Assembly: GCF_000308475.2 (NCBI RefSeq)
Contig: NZ_BAFT02000098.1
Span: 124,001 to 188,000, forward strand
Direction of reading: 5' to 3'
DNA length: 64,000 nt
Origin: Nocardia brasiliensis NBRC 14402
GTDB taxonomy: Bacteria; Actinomycetota; Actinomycetes; Mycobacteriales; Mycobacteriaceae
Shown: positions 8,969 through 17,144 of the stretch, piece by piece
Layout of the letters: each line of letters opens with the position of its first letter
Position numbering within the stretch: position 1 is the stretch's first letter
Notes under the pieces: model-generated
Seen by the model: the letters and a program-made list of their open reading frames with translations, nothing else
The model's database searches: none
Told to the model about the DNA's origin: nothing
Translations under genes and position numbers: made by a program

Positions 8969-9544
8969 TCACCGCGGCGCGCGGGGTTCGAGGGCCAGCA
9001 GCCGGTCGAGCTGGGCGGCCACCCGATCCAGCGGGGTGACCGTGCGACCCGCGATCGCCATGATGACCGCGCCCTCGATCGCGGCGACGGTCATGGTCGC
9101 CAACGACGCGGCGGGTTCGTCCGCGATGCCCTCGGCGGCCAGCTGATCGGTGAGCAGGCCCTCCCACGCGGCGAAGGACTCGGCGGCGATGGCCGGGGCC
9201 GCGGGCACCTCCGATCCGGCCAGTGCCGCGGCGACGACCGGGCAGCCCGCGGTGAAGTCCGAGGTGACGAGCAGTTCCTTCCACATCTTCACGAACGCGG
9301 CAAGCCGGACCGACGCGCTGCCCTTGCCCGCGTTCGCGGCGATGCCGGCCGCCATGATCTTGCCCGCCGCCCGGGTGGCTTCCTCGACCAGTTCTTGTTT
9401 CCCGCGCGGGAAATTCTGATAGATCGAGCGGCGCGCGGTATTGCTGTAGGTCACCAGTTCGGTGATGCCGGTGCCCGCGACTCCGCGACGTCTGATCAAG
9501 TCGATCGTGCCCGCGATCAGCCGCTCGCGTGGACGGATGGTCAC
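8969..9544 (-). CDS. TetR/AcrR-family transcriptional regulator (LmrA/YxaF-type)
   Basis: A 191-residue TetR repressor. The N-terminal helix-turn-helix is at about residues 8-52 (IDLIRRRGVAGTGITELV, then RSIYQNFPRGKQEL, where the usual Y-x-F-x-x-K occurs). The C-terminal domain resembles the LmrA/YxaF group, with the FTAGCPVVAAAL segment. GTG start with AGGAGG 6 nt upstream. It heads the minus-strand unit with the MMPL transporter and is divergent from an Old Yellow Enzyme gene. A 25-bp spaced palindrome in the shared promoter region (9623-9647) is a plausible operator controlling both directions. The inducer is probably a small hydrophobic compound. Confidence 0.9.
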   Translation of the reverse strand: MTIRPRERLIAGTIDLIRRRGVAGTGITELVTYSNTARRSIYQNFPRGKQELVEEATRAAGKIMAAGIAANAGKGSASVRLAAFVKMWKELLVTSDFTAGCPVVAAALAGSEVPAAPAIAAESFAAWEGLLTDQLAAEGIADEPAASLATMTVAAIEGAVIMAIAGRTVTPLDRVAAQLDRLLALEPRAPR

Positions 9545-9622
9545 CGCGGACCTCCTGATCTCTTCTGGGTTCCAGCTCCGATACCCAGCCTAGGACATGT
9601 CCGGCGGTATCCGAGGGCCTTG

Positions 9623-9647
9623 CGGTAGTACGACCATACTACTACCG
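9623..9647. promoter_or_regulatory. putative TetR operator between tetR and OYE genes
   Basis: CGGTAGTA (9623-9630) and TACTACCG (9640-9647) form an inverted repeat with 9 nt between. It lies in the 145-bp divergent region, 43 bp before the oxidoreductase start and about 80 bp before the TetR start. Position and size suit a TetR-family operator; binding is inferred. Confidence 0.55.
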
Positions 9648-9689
9648 TGATGGCTATTACACCCAGTTACGGCTACCAAAGGACCGCCC

Positions 9690-10943
9690 ATGCCCGCCAC
9701 CGTGACTCTGTCCGATCAACTCACCCTGCCGTGCGGCCAGGTGCTGCCCAACCGGCTGATGAAATCGGCACTCAGCGAGGGCCTGGCCGATCCGGGCGGC
9801 AGTCCCGGCCAGCGCCTCGAACGCCTCTACACCCGCTGGGGCACAGGCGGTTTCGGGCTGGTCGTCACGGGCAACGTGATGGTCGATCGCGGGCATCTGG
9901 GTGAGCCGGGCAACGTGGTGATCGACGACGACCGCGACCTGGACGGCCTGAGCCGCTGGGCGAAGGCCACCAAAGACGGCGGGGCGCCCATCTGGATGCA
10001 GCTCAATCATCCGGGCAGACAGGCGAATCCACTCGCCACCCGCACCCGGCCGGTGGCGCCGTCGGCGATCGCACCGAAGATCCCCGGCATGCCGACGCCG
10101 CGCGCACTCACCGACGCCGAAATCGAGGCGATCATCGATCGCTACGCCACCACCGCGCAGATCGCGGAGACCGCGGGCTTCGACGGCGTCCAAATCCACG
10201 GCGCGCACGGCTATCTCGTCTCGCAGTTCCTCTCGCCCCTGGCCAACCAGCGCACCGATCGCTGGGGTGGCGATGCCGAGCGGCGGCGCCGGTTCGTGCT
10301 CGAGGTGGTGCGGCGCATCCGATCCGCCGTGAGCCCGGGCTTCGCGGTCGGTATCAAGCTGAACTCGGCGGACTTTCAGCGCGGCGGCTTCACCGAGGAC
10401 GAGTCGCGGGCGGTGGTCGAGCAATTGGCGCACGAACACCTGGACCTGATCGAGATCAGCGGCGGTAGTTACGAGTCCCCGGCGATGATGGGACGCAACG
10501 ACACTCGCTCCGACAGCACCCGCGCCCGCGAGGCCTATTTCCTCGACTACGCGCAGACCGTGCGCACCGCGGCGGCCGGCGTGCCGATCGCGGTCACCGG
10601 TGGCTTCCGTTCCCGGTCGGTCATGGTGGCGGCGCTCGCGGCCGCGGACTGTGACGTGATCGGGCTCGGCCGCCCCACCTGCCTGACCCCGGACGCGGCC
10701 ACCGGACTGATCACCGAACGCGACGATCGACTGCGCACGGTGCCGATCGGAGTGCGTGGCCGGCTCGCCAAGGTCGGCAGCCTGCGCTCCTTCGACGGCG
10801 CCCTGGACCTGCAGTGGCACACCGACCAACTGCACCTGCTGGGCGCGGGCAACGACCCCGACCCGGCCCGGCCGTGGTGGAAGACCACCGTCACGATGTT
10901 GAGCCGCAACGGGCTCGACGCCTTCCGCAGCAAGCGCGGCTGA
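9690..10943 (+). CDS. Old Yellow Enzyme-family NADH:flavin oxidoreductase
   Basis: A 417-residue FMN enzyme with the TIM-barrel fold of the OYE/NADH:flavin oxidoreductase family, which reduces activated C=C bonds using NAD(P)H. Visible landmarks are the N-terminal NRLMKSALSE segment, WMQLNHPGRQ after the second strand, the active-site GVQIHGAHGYLVSQFLSP (His-x-x-His type), WGGDAERRRRF, and the phosphate-binding VTGGFRSRSVM and DVIGLGRP segments. The start has AAAGGA 7 nt upstream. It is divergent from TetR and likely induced together with the MMPL exporter when an electrophile appears; that link is inference. Confidence 0.92.
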   Translation: MPATVTLSDQLTLPCGQVLPNRLMKSALSEGLADPGGSPGQRLERLYTRWGTGGFGLVVTGNVMVDRGHLGEPGNVVIDDDRDLDGLSRWAKATKDGGAPIWMQLNHPGRQANPLATRTRPVAPSAIAPKIPGMPTPRALTDAEIEAIIDRYATTAQIAETAGFDGVQIHGAHGYLVSQFLSPLANQRTDRWGGDAERRRRFVLEVVRRIRSAVSPGFAVGIKLNSADFQRGGFTEDESRAVVEQLAHEHLDLIEISGGSYESPAMMGRNDTRSDSTRAREAYFLDYAQTVRTAAAGVPIAVTGGFRSRSVMVAALAAADCDVIGLGRPTCLTPDAATGLITERDDRLRTVPIGVRGRLAKVGSLRSFDGALDLQWHTDQLHLLGAGNDPDPARPWWKTTVTMLSRNGLDAFRSKRG

Positions 10944-11022
10944 GCCGGGCCGAACCTGACAATGCGCGGCGGCTGTTAACCGGCCTGCGTAGCCATGTTC
11001 ACATCGTGTTTACGATGTCCGA

Positions 11023-12345
11023 ATGCTTATTCACGACCCGCAACGAGCCTCGCCCGACACCGAGCAGCTCGCGCCGCGCCGGCTGCGACCGGCGCTGGTC
11101 TGGTGCGCGCTGGCCGCCGCGGCGCTCGTGCTGGTCCTGGGCCAGGTCGTGGCCGTGCACATCAACGCGCTGGGCCCGCTGACCAGCCTGGCGTGGGACT
11201 ACGTCGGCAGGCCGAAATCGGCGACCACACCGTGGGCCGGTTTCCTGCTCGCGCTCGTCGGCGTCGCGACCCGGGTCCGGCTCAACGCGCTCGCCGCGGC
11301 GGTCGGCATCGATGTGGTGTTCGTGCTCATCCGGGCGGTCGAGGGCCGCGCCTTCACGGTCGGCAACGGCCCGACCATCGTGCTCACCGCGCTCGCGGTC
11401 ATCGCCGCCTGGCGGTGGACCGGCGCGACGCGACAGGTCGCTCTGCGCACCATCGCGCTCGGCGCGCTGCTCATCCTCGCGACCAAGGTCGGCGAGATCT
11501 GGCTGGACGTCACCGCGTGGGCCTGCCCGCAGGTGCTCGATCCCTATGTGCAACTTGCGGATCGGGCGCTCGGCAGCCCGTCCTGGTTGGTCGGCCACGC
11601 TCTCGACGTGGCAGGCCCGATCCCGCTCGGCATCGTGCGCTGGGTGTACTTCGAGCTGCCCGCCGCGGCCATCGTCGTCGCCATCTGGCAGTTGCGCGGG
11701 GTGACCACCGGCGCGTGGCCGCGGCACCATCTGGTGCGCACCTTCTTGGCGCTCGGGTTGATCGGGCCGATCTTCTATGTGGTGTTCCCCGTCGTCGGAC
11801 CGATCCTCGCGTTCGGATCCTGGGGCCACGGCATGGAATTGGCGAACGTCTGGCCCGATGTCGTGCCGCCGGTGCCCGCTTCGGTCGGGTCCATGCCGTT
11901 CGACGGGATCACGCCGCGCAACTGCATGCCGTCACTGCACACGGCGTGGGCGCTGTCGCTGTTCATCCACTCGCGCCGCGGCCCGCGCTGGCTGCGCTGG
12001 GGCGGCACCTTCTGGCTGGTGTGCACGCTGATCGCGACCCTGGGCCTCGGCGCGCACTACGGCATCGATCTGATCATCGGTGCGACGCTGTGCCTGACCG
12101 TCGAATCGGTGCTGCGCGAACCGGATCGCGGCTGGGACCGGTACCGCGTGCGCATGGTCGCGTTGGGCGTCGGCACCTTCACGGTGCTGCTGCTGTGTAT
12201 CCGCTATCTGGCCCTGCCGATGGCGACGCACCCGGTCCCGTTCGGTCTGACCGTCCTCGCCGCGTTCGCCGCGGTGGTGTACACGTTCTATTCGACCTGG
12301 TTCGCCCGCGATCGAGAACAGCTGGCGGAGAACGTTATTCGCTGA
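11023..12345 (+). CDS. PAP2/Aur1-like integral membrane phosphatase or phosphotransferase
   Basis: A 440-residue polytopic protein with about ten hydrophobic segments. The C-terminal half carries the PAP2-type motifs PSLHTAWAL (about residues 308-316) and HYGIDLIIG (about 346-354), whose histidines act in phosphate transfer. This arrangement matches the inositol-phosphotransferase (Aur1/Ipt1) branch of PAP2 proteins found in mycobacteria, so phospholipid or glycolipid headgroup remodelling is likely. No Shine-Dalgarno is present; TACGAT ends 6-7 nt before the ATG, consistent with a leaderless transcript. A strong stem-loop follows the stop at 12355. Confidence 0.8.
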   Translation: MLIHDPQRASPDTEQLAPRRLRPALVWCALAAAALVLVLGQVVAVHINALGPLTSLAWDYVGRPKSATTPWAGFLLALVGVATRVRLNALAAAVGIDVVFVLIRAVEGRAFTVGNGPTIVLTALAVIAAWRWTGATRQVALRTIALGALLILATKVGEIWLDVTAWACPQVLDPYVQLADRALGSPSWLVGHALDVAGPIPLGIVRWVYFELPAAAIVVAIWQLRGVTTGAWPRHHLVRTFLALGLIGPIFYVVFPVVGPILAFGSWGHGMELANVWPDVVPPVPASVGSMPFDGITPRNCMPSLHTAWALSLFIHSRRGPRWLRWGGTFWLVCTLIATLGLGAHYGIDLIIGATLCLTVESVLREPDRGWDRYRVRMVALGVGTFTVLLLCIRYLALPMATHPVPFGLTVLAAFAAVVYTFYSTWFARDREQLAENVIR

Positions 12346-12354
12346 GCCGCGGGA

Positions 12355-12383
12355 CGCTCGGCGCGGTACTTCCGCGCCGAGCG
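12355..12383. terminator. bidirectional hairpin between convergent genes
   Basis: A 12-bp perfect stem (GCTCGGCGCGG pairing with CCGCGCCGAGC, plus a flanking C-G) encloses a 5-nt loop. It lies between the stops of the PAP2-like gene and ilvD, and probably terminates both transcripts without a marked T-run, as is common in actinobacteria. Confidence 0.75.
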
Positions 12384-12390
12384 CGACGCC

Positions 12391-14097
12391 TCAGTCGCAG
12401 ACCGCGCCGAACGACGCCGACCCGACCAGCTTCGAGTACTTGGCGAGCACACCGCGGGTATAGCGGGGCGGCAACGGTTCCCAGCCGACCTGGCGCTGTT
12501 CGAGGTCCGCGGCGTCGACCAGCAGATCGAGCGTGCCCGCGCCGACATCGAGGCGGATCCGATCCCCGTCCCGGACGTACGCGATCGGTCCGCCGTCCAC
12601 CGCCTCCGGCGCGACGTGGCCCACACACAAACCGGTGGTACCGCCGGAGAATCGACCGTCGGTGAGCAGCAGCACGTCCTTGCCGAGCCCCGCACCCTTG
12701 ATCGCGGCGGTGATGGCGAGCATCTCGCGCATGCCCGGCCCGCCCTTGGGCCCCTCGTAGCGGATGACCACCACGTCGCCCGCGGTGATTGTGCCGTCCT
12801 CGAGCGCGTCCATCGCGGCCCGCTCGCGGTCGAAAACCCTTGCCGTGCCGGTGAATACGTCAGAGTCGAAACCTGCCGACTTCACCACGGCGCCGCCGGG
12901 CGCGAGCGAGCCGTGCAGGATGGTGATGCCGCCGGTCGGGTGGATCGGGGCGCGCATCGCCCGCACCACCTTGCCGTCCGGGTCCGGCGGCGCGATCTCG
13001 GCCAGATTCTGCGCGACCGTCCGGCCGGTCACGGTGAGGCAATCCCCGTGCAGCAGACCGGCATCCAGCAACGCCTTCATCATCACCGGCACACCGCCGA
13101 TGCGGTCCACGTCGGTCATCACATGCTTGCCGAACGGTTTCACGTCGGCCAGATGCGGCACCCGGCGGCCGACCCGGGCGAAATCCGCCAGGGTCAGCTC
13201 GACCCGCGCGTCGTGCGCGATCGCCAGCAGATGCAGCACGGCATTGGTGGAACCGCCGAACGCCATCACCACGGCGATCGCGTTCTCGAACGCCTCCTTG
13301 GTGAGAATGTCGGCGGTGGTGATACCGCGCCGGAGCAACTCCACGACCGCTTCCCCGCTGCGCCGCGCGTAGCCGTCGCGGCGCCGGTCGGTCGCGGGCG
13401 GGGCGGCACTGCCGGGCAGCGACATGCCCATCGCCTCGGCGGCACTGGCCATGGTGTTCGCGGTGTACATCCCGCCGCACGCCCCCTCGCCCGGGCAGAT
13501 GGCCCGTTCGATGGCGTCCACGTCGGCGCGGCTCATCAGCCCGCGCGAGCACGCGCCGACCGCCTCGAACGCGTCGATGATCGTCACCTCGCGCTCGCTG
13601 CCGTCGGACAGCTTGGCGATACCGGGCAGGATCGAGCCCGCGTACAGGAACACGCTCGCAAGATTCAGGCGCGCGGCCGCCATCAGCATGCCGGGCAGCG
13701 ATTTGTCACAGCCGGCCAGCAATACCGAACCGTCGAGGCGCTCGGCCTGCATCACCGTCTCGACACTGTCGGCGATCACCTCCCGTGACACCAGCGAGAA
13801 GTGCATGCCCTCGTGGCCCATCGAGATACCGTCGGACACCGAGATGGTGCCGAACTCCATCGGGTAGCCGCCGCCCGCGAAGACGCCTTCCTTGCTCGCC
13901 TTGGCCAGCCGGTCCAGCGAGAGGTTGCACGGCGTGATCTCGTTCCACGAGGAGGCGACGCCGATCTGGGATTTCCCCCAGTCCGCGTCCCCCATGCCGA
14001 CCGCGCGCAGCATGCCGCGCGCGGCGGTTTTCTCGAGGCCGTCGGTGACGTCGCGGCTGCGGGGCTTGATATCGGGCGTGTTCGGATCAGTGGGCAC
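12391..14097 (-). CDS. ilvD: dihydroxy-acid dehydratase
   Basis: A 568-residue IlvD, the third common enzyme of valine/isoleucine biosynthesis; it converts dihydroxy-isovalerate or dihydroxy-methylvalerate to the 2-oxo acid. The Fe-S cluster cysteines are at 57 (ITPCNLS), 130 (LLAGCDKSLPG) and 207 (ACGGMYTANTM). The catalytic end carries TDGRFSGGTTGLCVGH. Full length for the family. The start is GTG; GGAGG lies rather far upstream (about 13 nt), so initiation may be weak or leaderless. It stands apart from other ilv genes, and an upstream hairpin at 14116 separates it from the alpha/beta hydrolase gene on the same strand. Confidence 0.96.
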   Translation of the reverse strand: MPTDPNTPDIKPRSRDVTDGLEKTAARGMLRAVGMGDADWGKSQIGVASSWNEITPCNLSLDRLAKASKEGVFAGGGYPMEFGTISVSDGISMGHEGMHFSLVSREVIADSVETVMQAERLDGSVLLAGCDKSLPGMLMAAARLNLASVFLYAGSILPGIAKLSDGSEREVTIIDAFEAVGACSRGLMSRADVDAIERAICPGEGACGGMYTANTMASAAEAMGMSLPGSAAPPATDRRRDGYARRSGEAVVELLRRGITTADILTKEAFENAIAVVMAFGGSTNAVLHLLAIAHDARVELTLADFARVGRRVPHLADVKPFGKHVMTDVDRIGGVPVMMKALLDAGLLHGDCLTVTGRTVAQNLAEIAPPDPDGKVVRAMRAPIHPTGGITILHGSLAPGGAVVKSAGFDSDVFTGTARVFDRERAAMDALEDGTITAGDVVVIRYEGPKGGPGMREMLAITAAIKGAGLGKDVLLLTDGRFSGGTTGLCVGHVAPEAVDGGPIAYVRDGDRIRLDVGAGTLDLLVDAADLEQRQVGWEPLPPRYTRGVLAKYSKLVGSASFGAVCD

Positions 14098-14115
14098 GAT
14101 GGTCCATCATCCTCC

Positions 14116-14140
14116 GCCCGGCGCCGATCCCGCGCCGGGC
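14116..14140 (-). terminator. hairpin upstream of ilvD
   Basis: GCCCGGCGC (14116-14124) and GCGCCGGGC (14132-14140) form a 9-bp perfect stem with a 7-nt loop, in the 60 bp between the alpha/beta hydrolase stop and the ilvD start. It is likely a terminator for the hydrolase transcript; attenuation of ilvD is possible but no leader peptide was seen. Confidence 0.55.
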
Positions 14141-14157
14141 ACGCCCGGACGAGCTGG

Positions 14158-14922
14158 TCAGACTCGGCGATCTCCGGCCAGGAAGGGCGTCACCTGGCTC
14201 AGCACCTCGGCCGCGTTGTTCCAGCACGCCACGTGGTCGTGCGCGGGCAGCGCCCAGAACGGCGTGCCGGTCTGGGCGGCGAAGGTCCGCATCGGCTCGA
14301 ACCAGATGTCCTCGGTGCCCGCGTACATGAGCATCGGCACGTCCGACTCCGCGAGCCGGTCCTTCAGGCCGGGCTCCCGGGAGAACGCGGTGTAGTTGGC
14401 GCGCAGCGCCGCCGGGTCCGCCGCCTCGATCACCGCCGCGAGACCGGGATCGGCCAGCGAACCCTGCTCGATCAGGGGGTACAGGTCCGCGTCGTCGGGC
14501 AGCCCGAGCTGACCGCGCATCAGCGCGAGCGCCGAGCCGAACCCGTCGATCGGGTCGAACGCGCCCGCGACCAGCCGGGTGAGCCGCTCGGGAGCGTGCA
14601 CGGCCACGGCGTAACCGGTCAGCGCGCCCAGCGAGTAGCCCCAGAAGGCCGCACGGTCCGCGCCGACCTCGTCGAGCACGGCGGTGATGTAGTCGACCCG
14701 TCGCGCCAGCGCGTAGTCGGCCGTGTCGCCGGGCGCATCGCTCGCGCCGAGGCCCAGCGGATCCATGGTGATCACGGTGTGGCCGGCCGCGAGGACCGAG
14801 GTGTATCCCGCCGTCGCCCAGTGCGCCCCGACCTGGAACATGCCCGGATGCAACACCACCGGCGGACCGTCGCCGACCACCTCGAAGGCGATCTTGTGTC
14901 CGTTACTGCGCGCGATGGGCAC
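14158..14922 (-). CDS. alpha/beta hydrolase
   Basis: A 254-residue single-domain alpha/beta hydrolase. The nucleophile elbow is FWGYSLGAL (Ser at about residue 104), the oxyanion region is VVLHPGMF, the likely acid is the Asp in AGTEDIWFEP and the His is in PAHDHVACW. All three triad members are therefore present. GTG start with AAGGAG 6 nt upstream. Related proteins hydrolyse esters or carbon-carbon bonds, but the substrate cannot be predicted. It stands alone, divergent from the EspR-like regulator. Confidence 0.85.
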   Translation of the reverse strand: MPIARSNGHKIAFEVVGDGPPVVLHPGMFQVGAHWATAGYTSVLAAGHTVITMDPLGLGASDAPGDTADYALARRVDYITAVLDEVGADRAAFWGYSLGALTGYAVAVHAPERLTRLVAGAFDPIDGFGSALALMRGQLGLPDDADLYPLIEQGSLADPGLAAVIEAADPAALRANYTAFSREPGLKDRLAESDVPMLMYAGTEDIWFEPMRTFAAQTGTPFWALPAHDHVACWNNAAEVLSQVTPFLAGDRRV

Positions 14923-15034
14923 CTGTTACTCCTTGTCACGTCCGGTCGAATCCTGGACGAGAGTACCGATCGACTGCCCTGCCGAAAACCGGATTACCTG
15001 CACCGACCCCCCTATCGGTGAGCATCGCCGAGGT

Positions 15035-15088
15035 TGAGACACTCGACAAAACGTGTCGCACGTGAGACACTGACTGCGGCATGTTTCA
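15035..15088. promoter_or_regulatory. two tandem TGAGACA-type operators upstream of EspR-like gene
   Basis: Site 1 (15035-15060) reads TGAGACACT, 10 nt, TGTCGCA. Site 2 (15063-15088) reads TGAGACACT, 10 nt, TGTTTCA. They repeat with a 28-bp period and end 20 nt before the ATG at 15109. The same architecture recurs at 15593, 17079, 18763 and 18791, and the other tandem pair also has 28-bp spacing. This identifies a real regulator-binding motif in this island. The region between the sites adds an 18-bp near-perfect palindrome (15053-15070). Confidence 0.7.
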
Positions 15089-15108
15089 TCAAGCGGGGGG
15101 CTTTCGTC

Positions 15109-15534
15109 ATGCACGGATTACAGAACCAGGTTGCGGCAGGCGTTGGCTTCGCCGCGCAGTTGGCAGCACTGTTCCAACGGTGGGCCCGCGAACACGGTGC
15201 ACCGCTGTCGAACCGGGAGCTGACCCGGCGACTGGTCGCGGCGGGCGAGCAAGTCTCGGAGCCGTATATGTCGCAGCTGCGGCGCGGCCTGCGCCGCAAT
15301 CCCGCGCCGTCCCTGGTCGCCGCGCTGGTGACGTTCTTCGGCGTGCACGAGGACTATTTCGAGGTCGGGGCGTCGCCGATGGCACCGGGCGACAGGGCGG
15401 TGGTTGCCCGTCTGCTCACCCCGGGTGTCCAGCGGCTGCTGCGGACCACCGCGGGACTCTCCACCGAATCGATGGATCTGCTCGTCTCCGTGGCGGACGA
15501 GTTGCGGGCAACGGACGCAAGGCAATCCAGCTAG
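15109..15534 (+). CDS. EspR-like XRE-family DNA-binding regulator
   Basis: A 141-residue protein with the layout of mycobacterial EspR. An N-terminal helix-turn-helix (FAAQLAALFQRWAREHG, then VSEPYMSQLRRGLRRNP as recognition region, residues about 12-65) is followed by a helical dimerisation domain ending in LLVSVADELRATDA. EspR-type proteins bind DNA as dimers of dimers, bridge distant sites and act as nucleoid-associated regulators. ATG 15109 was chosen because six Gs lie 8 nt upstream; a GTG at 15034 would run through the operator region. Two tandem operators lie just upstream, so autoregulation is plausible. It and the next two TetR genes precede the terpene synthase. Confidence 0.8.
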   Translation: MHGLQNQVAAGVGFAAQLAALFQRWAREHGAPLSNRELTRRLVAAGEQVSEPYMSQLRRGLRRNPAPSLVAALVTFFGVHEDYFEVGASPMAPGDRAVVARLLTPGVQRLLRTTAGLSTESMDLLVSVADELRATDARQSS

Positions 15535-15592
15535 CCCCGGCTTCGCCCGGCGCGCGACCGTCGCCGAGTCGTGCGACGTCGCCGGCCTTGTG

Positions 15593-15618
15593 TGCGACAC
15601 TTTGCCCATGGTGTTGCA
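15593..15618. promoter_or_regulatory. TGAGACA-type operator overlapping the TetR start codon
   Basis: TGCGACACT, 10 nt, TGTTGCA: a degenerate copy of the spaced palindrome, with arms TGCGACA and TGTTGCA matching at six of seven positions. It covers the ATG of the QsdR-like TetR gene (15608), a position suited to repression. Confidence 0.5.
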
Positions 15619-16165
15619 CGAAGCGGAGGCGCTCGCGCCCGACGATCCGGTACTGATCGCCGCTTCGGAGATGTTCGTCAGCGAGGGCTGGATCGATGTC
15701 CGCAAACTGGCGACCGTCACCGGAGTGAGTCGTGCGACGCTGTATCGCCATTATCGCGATCGCGACCGGCTCCTCGGCGAGGTCGTCTGGCGGCACGCCG
15801 CCGCGGATCTCGCGAAACTGCGGAAGAAGAATCGGGGCAGGGGCGCCGCCGGCATCGCGGACACGGTGCAGGGCTTGATGCAGACCAGCGCTACCCGCTC
15901 ATCGATGCGGACCTTTCTGGCCGAACACACCGACGTGGCGTTGCGCGTACTGACCTCGAAACACGGTGTGGTCCAGGAACGATTCATCGACGCCGTCGCT
16001 GAGTTGATCATCGCCGAAATCGGTGAGCCCGCCGATATCGATGTACACACCCTCGCCTATGCGATCGTCCGGGTCAGCGAATCCTTTTACTATCGCGACT
16101 ACATCACCGGCGAGCCCGCGGACAATACCGCCGCGGCGATCATCATCAGCCGGCTGCTCCGCTAG
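15608..16165 (+). CDS. TetR-family regulator, QsdR-like
   Basis: A 185-residue TetR protein. The DNA-binding domain (residues about 10-60: DVRKLATVTGVSRATLYRHY followed by RDRDRLLGEVVW) and the ligand domain (MRTFLAEHTDVALRVLTS, then GVVQERFIDAVAELI) resemble the QsdR group. QsdR represses a lactone-degrading quorum-quenching pathway in Rhodococcus, but no qsdA lactonase is present here. ATG 15608 has no Shine-Dalgarno and sits inside a degenerate copy of the local operator. Its target could be itself, the EspR-like gene or the terpene synthase; the sequence alone does not decide. Confidence 0.82.
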   Translation: MVLHEAEALAPDDPVLIAASEMFVSEGWIDVRKLATVTGVSRATLYRHYRDRDRLLGEVVWRHAAADLAKLRKKNRGRGAAGIADTVQGLMQTSATRSSMRTFLAEHTDVALRVLTSKHGVVQERFIDAVAELIIAEIGEPADIDVHTLAYAIVRVSESFYYRDYITGEPADNTAAAIIISRLLR

Positions 16166-16400
16166 CGGTCGACATTTGCCGCTCCGGCGGGATTCCCCGC
16201 CGACCTCGCCAGAGCGGCAAATTGTCAACCACATCGACACGCCGATCGCGACCAAGGTGAAACATTCGGCCGCGGATCGACTGTCACCGAAAGTCACGCA
16301 CACTGTCTGCGATAACCTCCACCTTCAGAATAGCGAATATCCGGCTATTTACCTACAGTGTGTAACCTACATCATGTAACCAGTCGTGGAAGGCAGCGGA
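16166..16400. promoter_or_regulatory. intergenic region with TGTAACC direct repeat
   Basis: This 235-bp stretch between two tetR genes is AT-rich from about 16310 and probably holds the promoter of the second. TGTAACC occurs twice (16361-16367 and 16375-16381), a 14-bp period, ending 19 nt before the ATG. It may be the binding site of that TetR protein. No TGAGACA-type site was found here. Confidence 0.4.
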
Positions 16401-17057
16401 ATGAGTCCCGATCCATTACACGAAGCGGCGAGCTATCCGAAGGGAAAGGTCCCGCGAGCAGTCCGGGACCAGCAGATTCTGGCTATTGCGACCCAGCTGT
16501 TCACGGAGAAAGGCTACGGAAAGACGACGATGGAGGACATCGTCCGAACCGCAGGGGTATCGCGTCCGATCGTGTACGACCTGGCCGGCTCGAAAGCCGA
16601 GCTATATCTTCGCGTTTTCGAGAACGCCGCCGATGAACTCCGCGTGCGAATCAGCTCATCCATCGTCGAAAGCGGCGAGAACGGCGACCTGATGGCGGCT
16701 CTGCGCGCCGCGATATCCACCATGTTCGAGCACGCCGACAGCGACCCCGCCGTCTTGAATTTCGTGATGACCGGAAGTGGCGATCCCGAATTGGACCGAA
16801 GGGTAGCCGAAATTCGCGATCGGACCCGTCACGAAATGGCCGATCTCCTCGCCCTCGCCGCACAAGCCGCGGGCCGGGAAATCGATCGAGACCGGATCGA
16901 AGTGCTTGTCCATGCCGTGCACGGCGCTTGCGAATATGCTGCACACTGGCGAGTTGGTAACAAACCCGAACTCGCCATGTCGACCTTATCCACCTGGATG
17001 CTCGAATTCATCGATCCAGGAATACGAGCCCTGCTCGAGCAGTCCATACCCTCGTGA
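16401..17057 (+). CDS. TetR-family transcriptional regulator
   Basis: A 218-residue TetR repressor. The helix-turn-helix lies at about residues 25-65 (ILAIATQLFTEKGYGKTTMEDI, then VSRPIVYDLAGSKAELYLRVF). The C-terminal ligand domain is helical and not assignable to a subfamily. ATG 16401 has GGAAGG 7 nt upstream; an upstream GTG is less likely. It converges with the terpene synthase gene, and a TGAGACA-type palindrome lies between their stops at 17079. Its regulon is unknown. Confidence 0.88.
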   Translation: MSPDPLHEAASYPKGKVPRAVRDQQILAIATQLFTEKGYGKTTMEDIVRTAGVSRPIVYDLAGSKAELYLRVFENAADELRVRISSSIVESGENGDLMAALRAAISTMFEHADSDPAVLNFVMTGSGDPELDRRVAEIRDRTRHEMADLLALAAQAAGREIDRDRIEVLVHAVHGACEYAAHWRVGNKPELAMSTLSTWMLEFIDPGIRALLEQSIPS

Positions 17058-17078
17058 TTCACCGAGCATGTTCCATGG

Positions 17079-17104
17079 CGAGACACTCTACTGCCGTTGT
17101 CTCA
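17079..17104. promoter_or_regulatory. TGAGACA-type palindrome between convergent genes
   Basis: CGAGACACT, 10 nt, TGTCTCA: the arms GAGACA (17080-17085) and TGTCTC (17098-17103) are exact inverted repeats with the same 12-nt gap as the site at 18791. It lies between the stops of the TetR gene and the terpene synthase. It may be a distal element for a DNA-bridging regulator, or a promoter site for an unseen transcript. Confidence 0.55.
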
Positions 17105-17144
17105 CGAGCACGCACCTCCCCGGCGCGTGCATCCTTCGCTGTGC

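Noticed and set aside
15034..15108. Longer EspR-like protein starting at GTG 15034
   Set aside because: The extension would be encoded by the tandem operator sequence; the six-G ribosome site supports ATG 15109.
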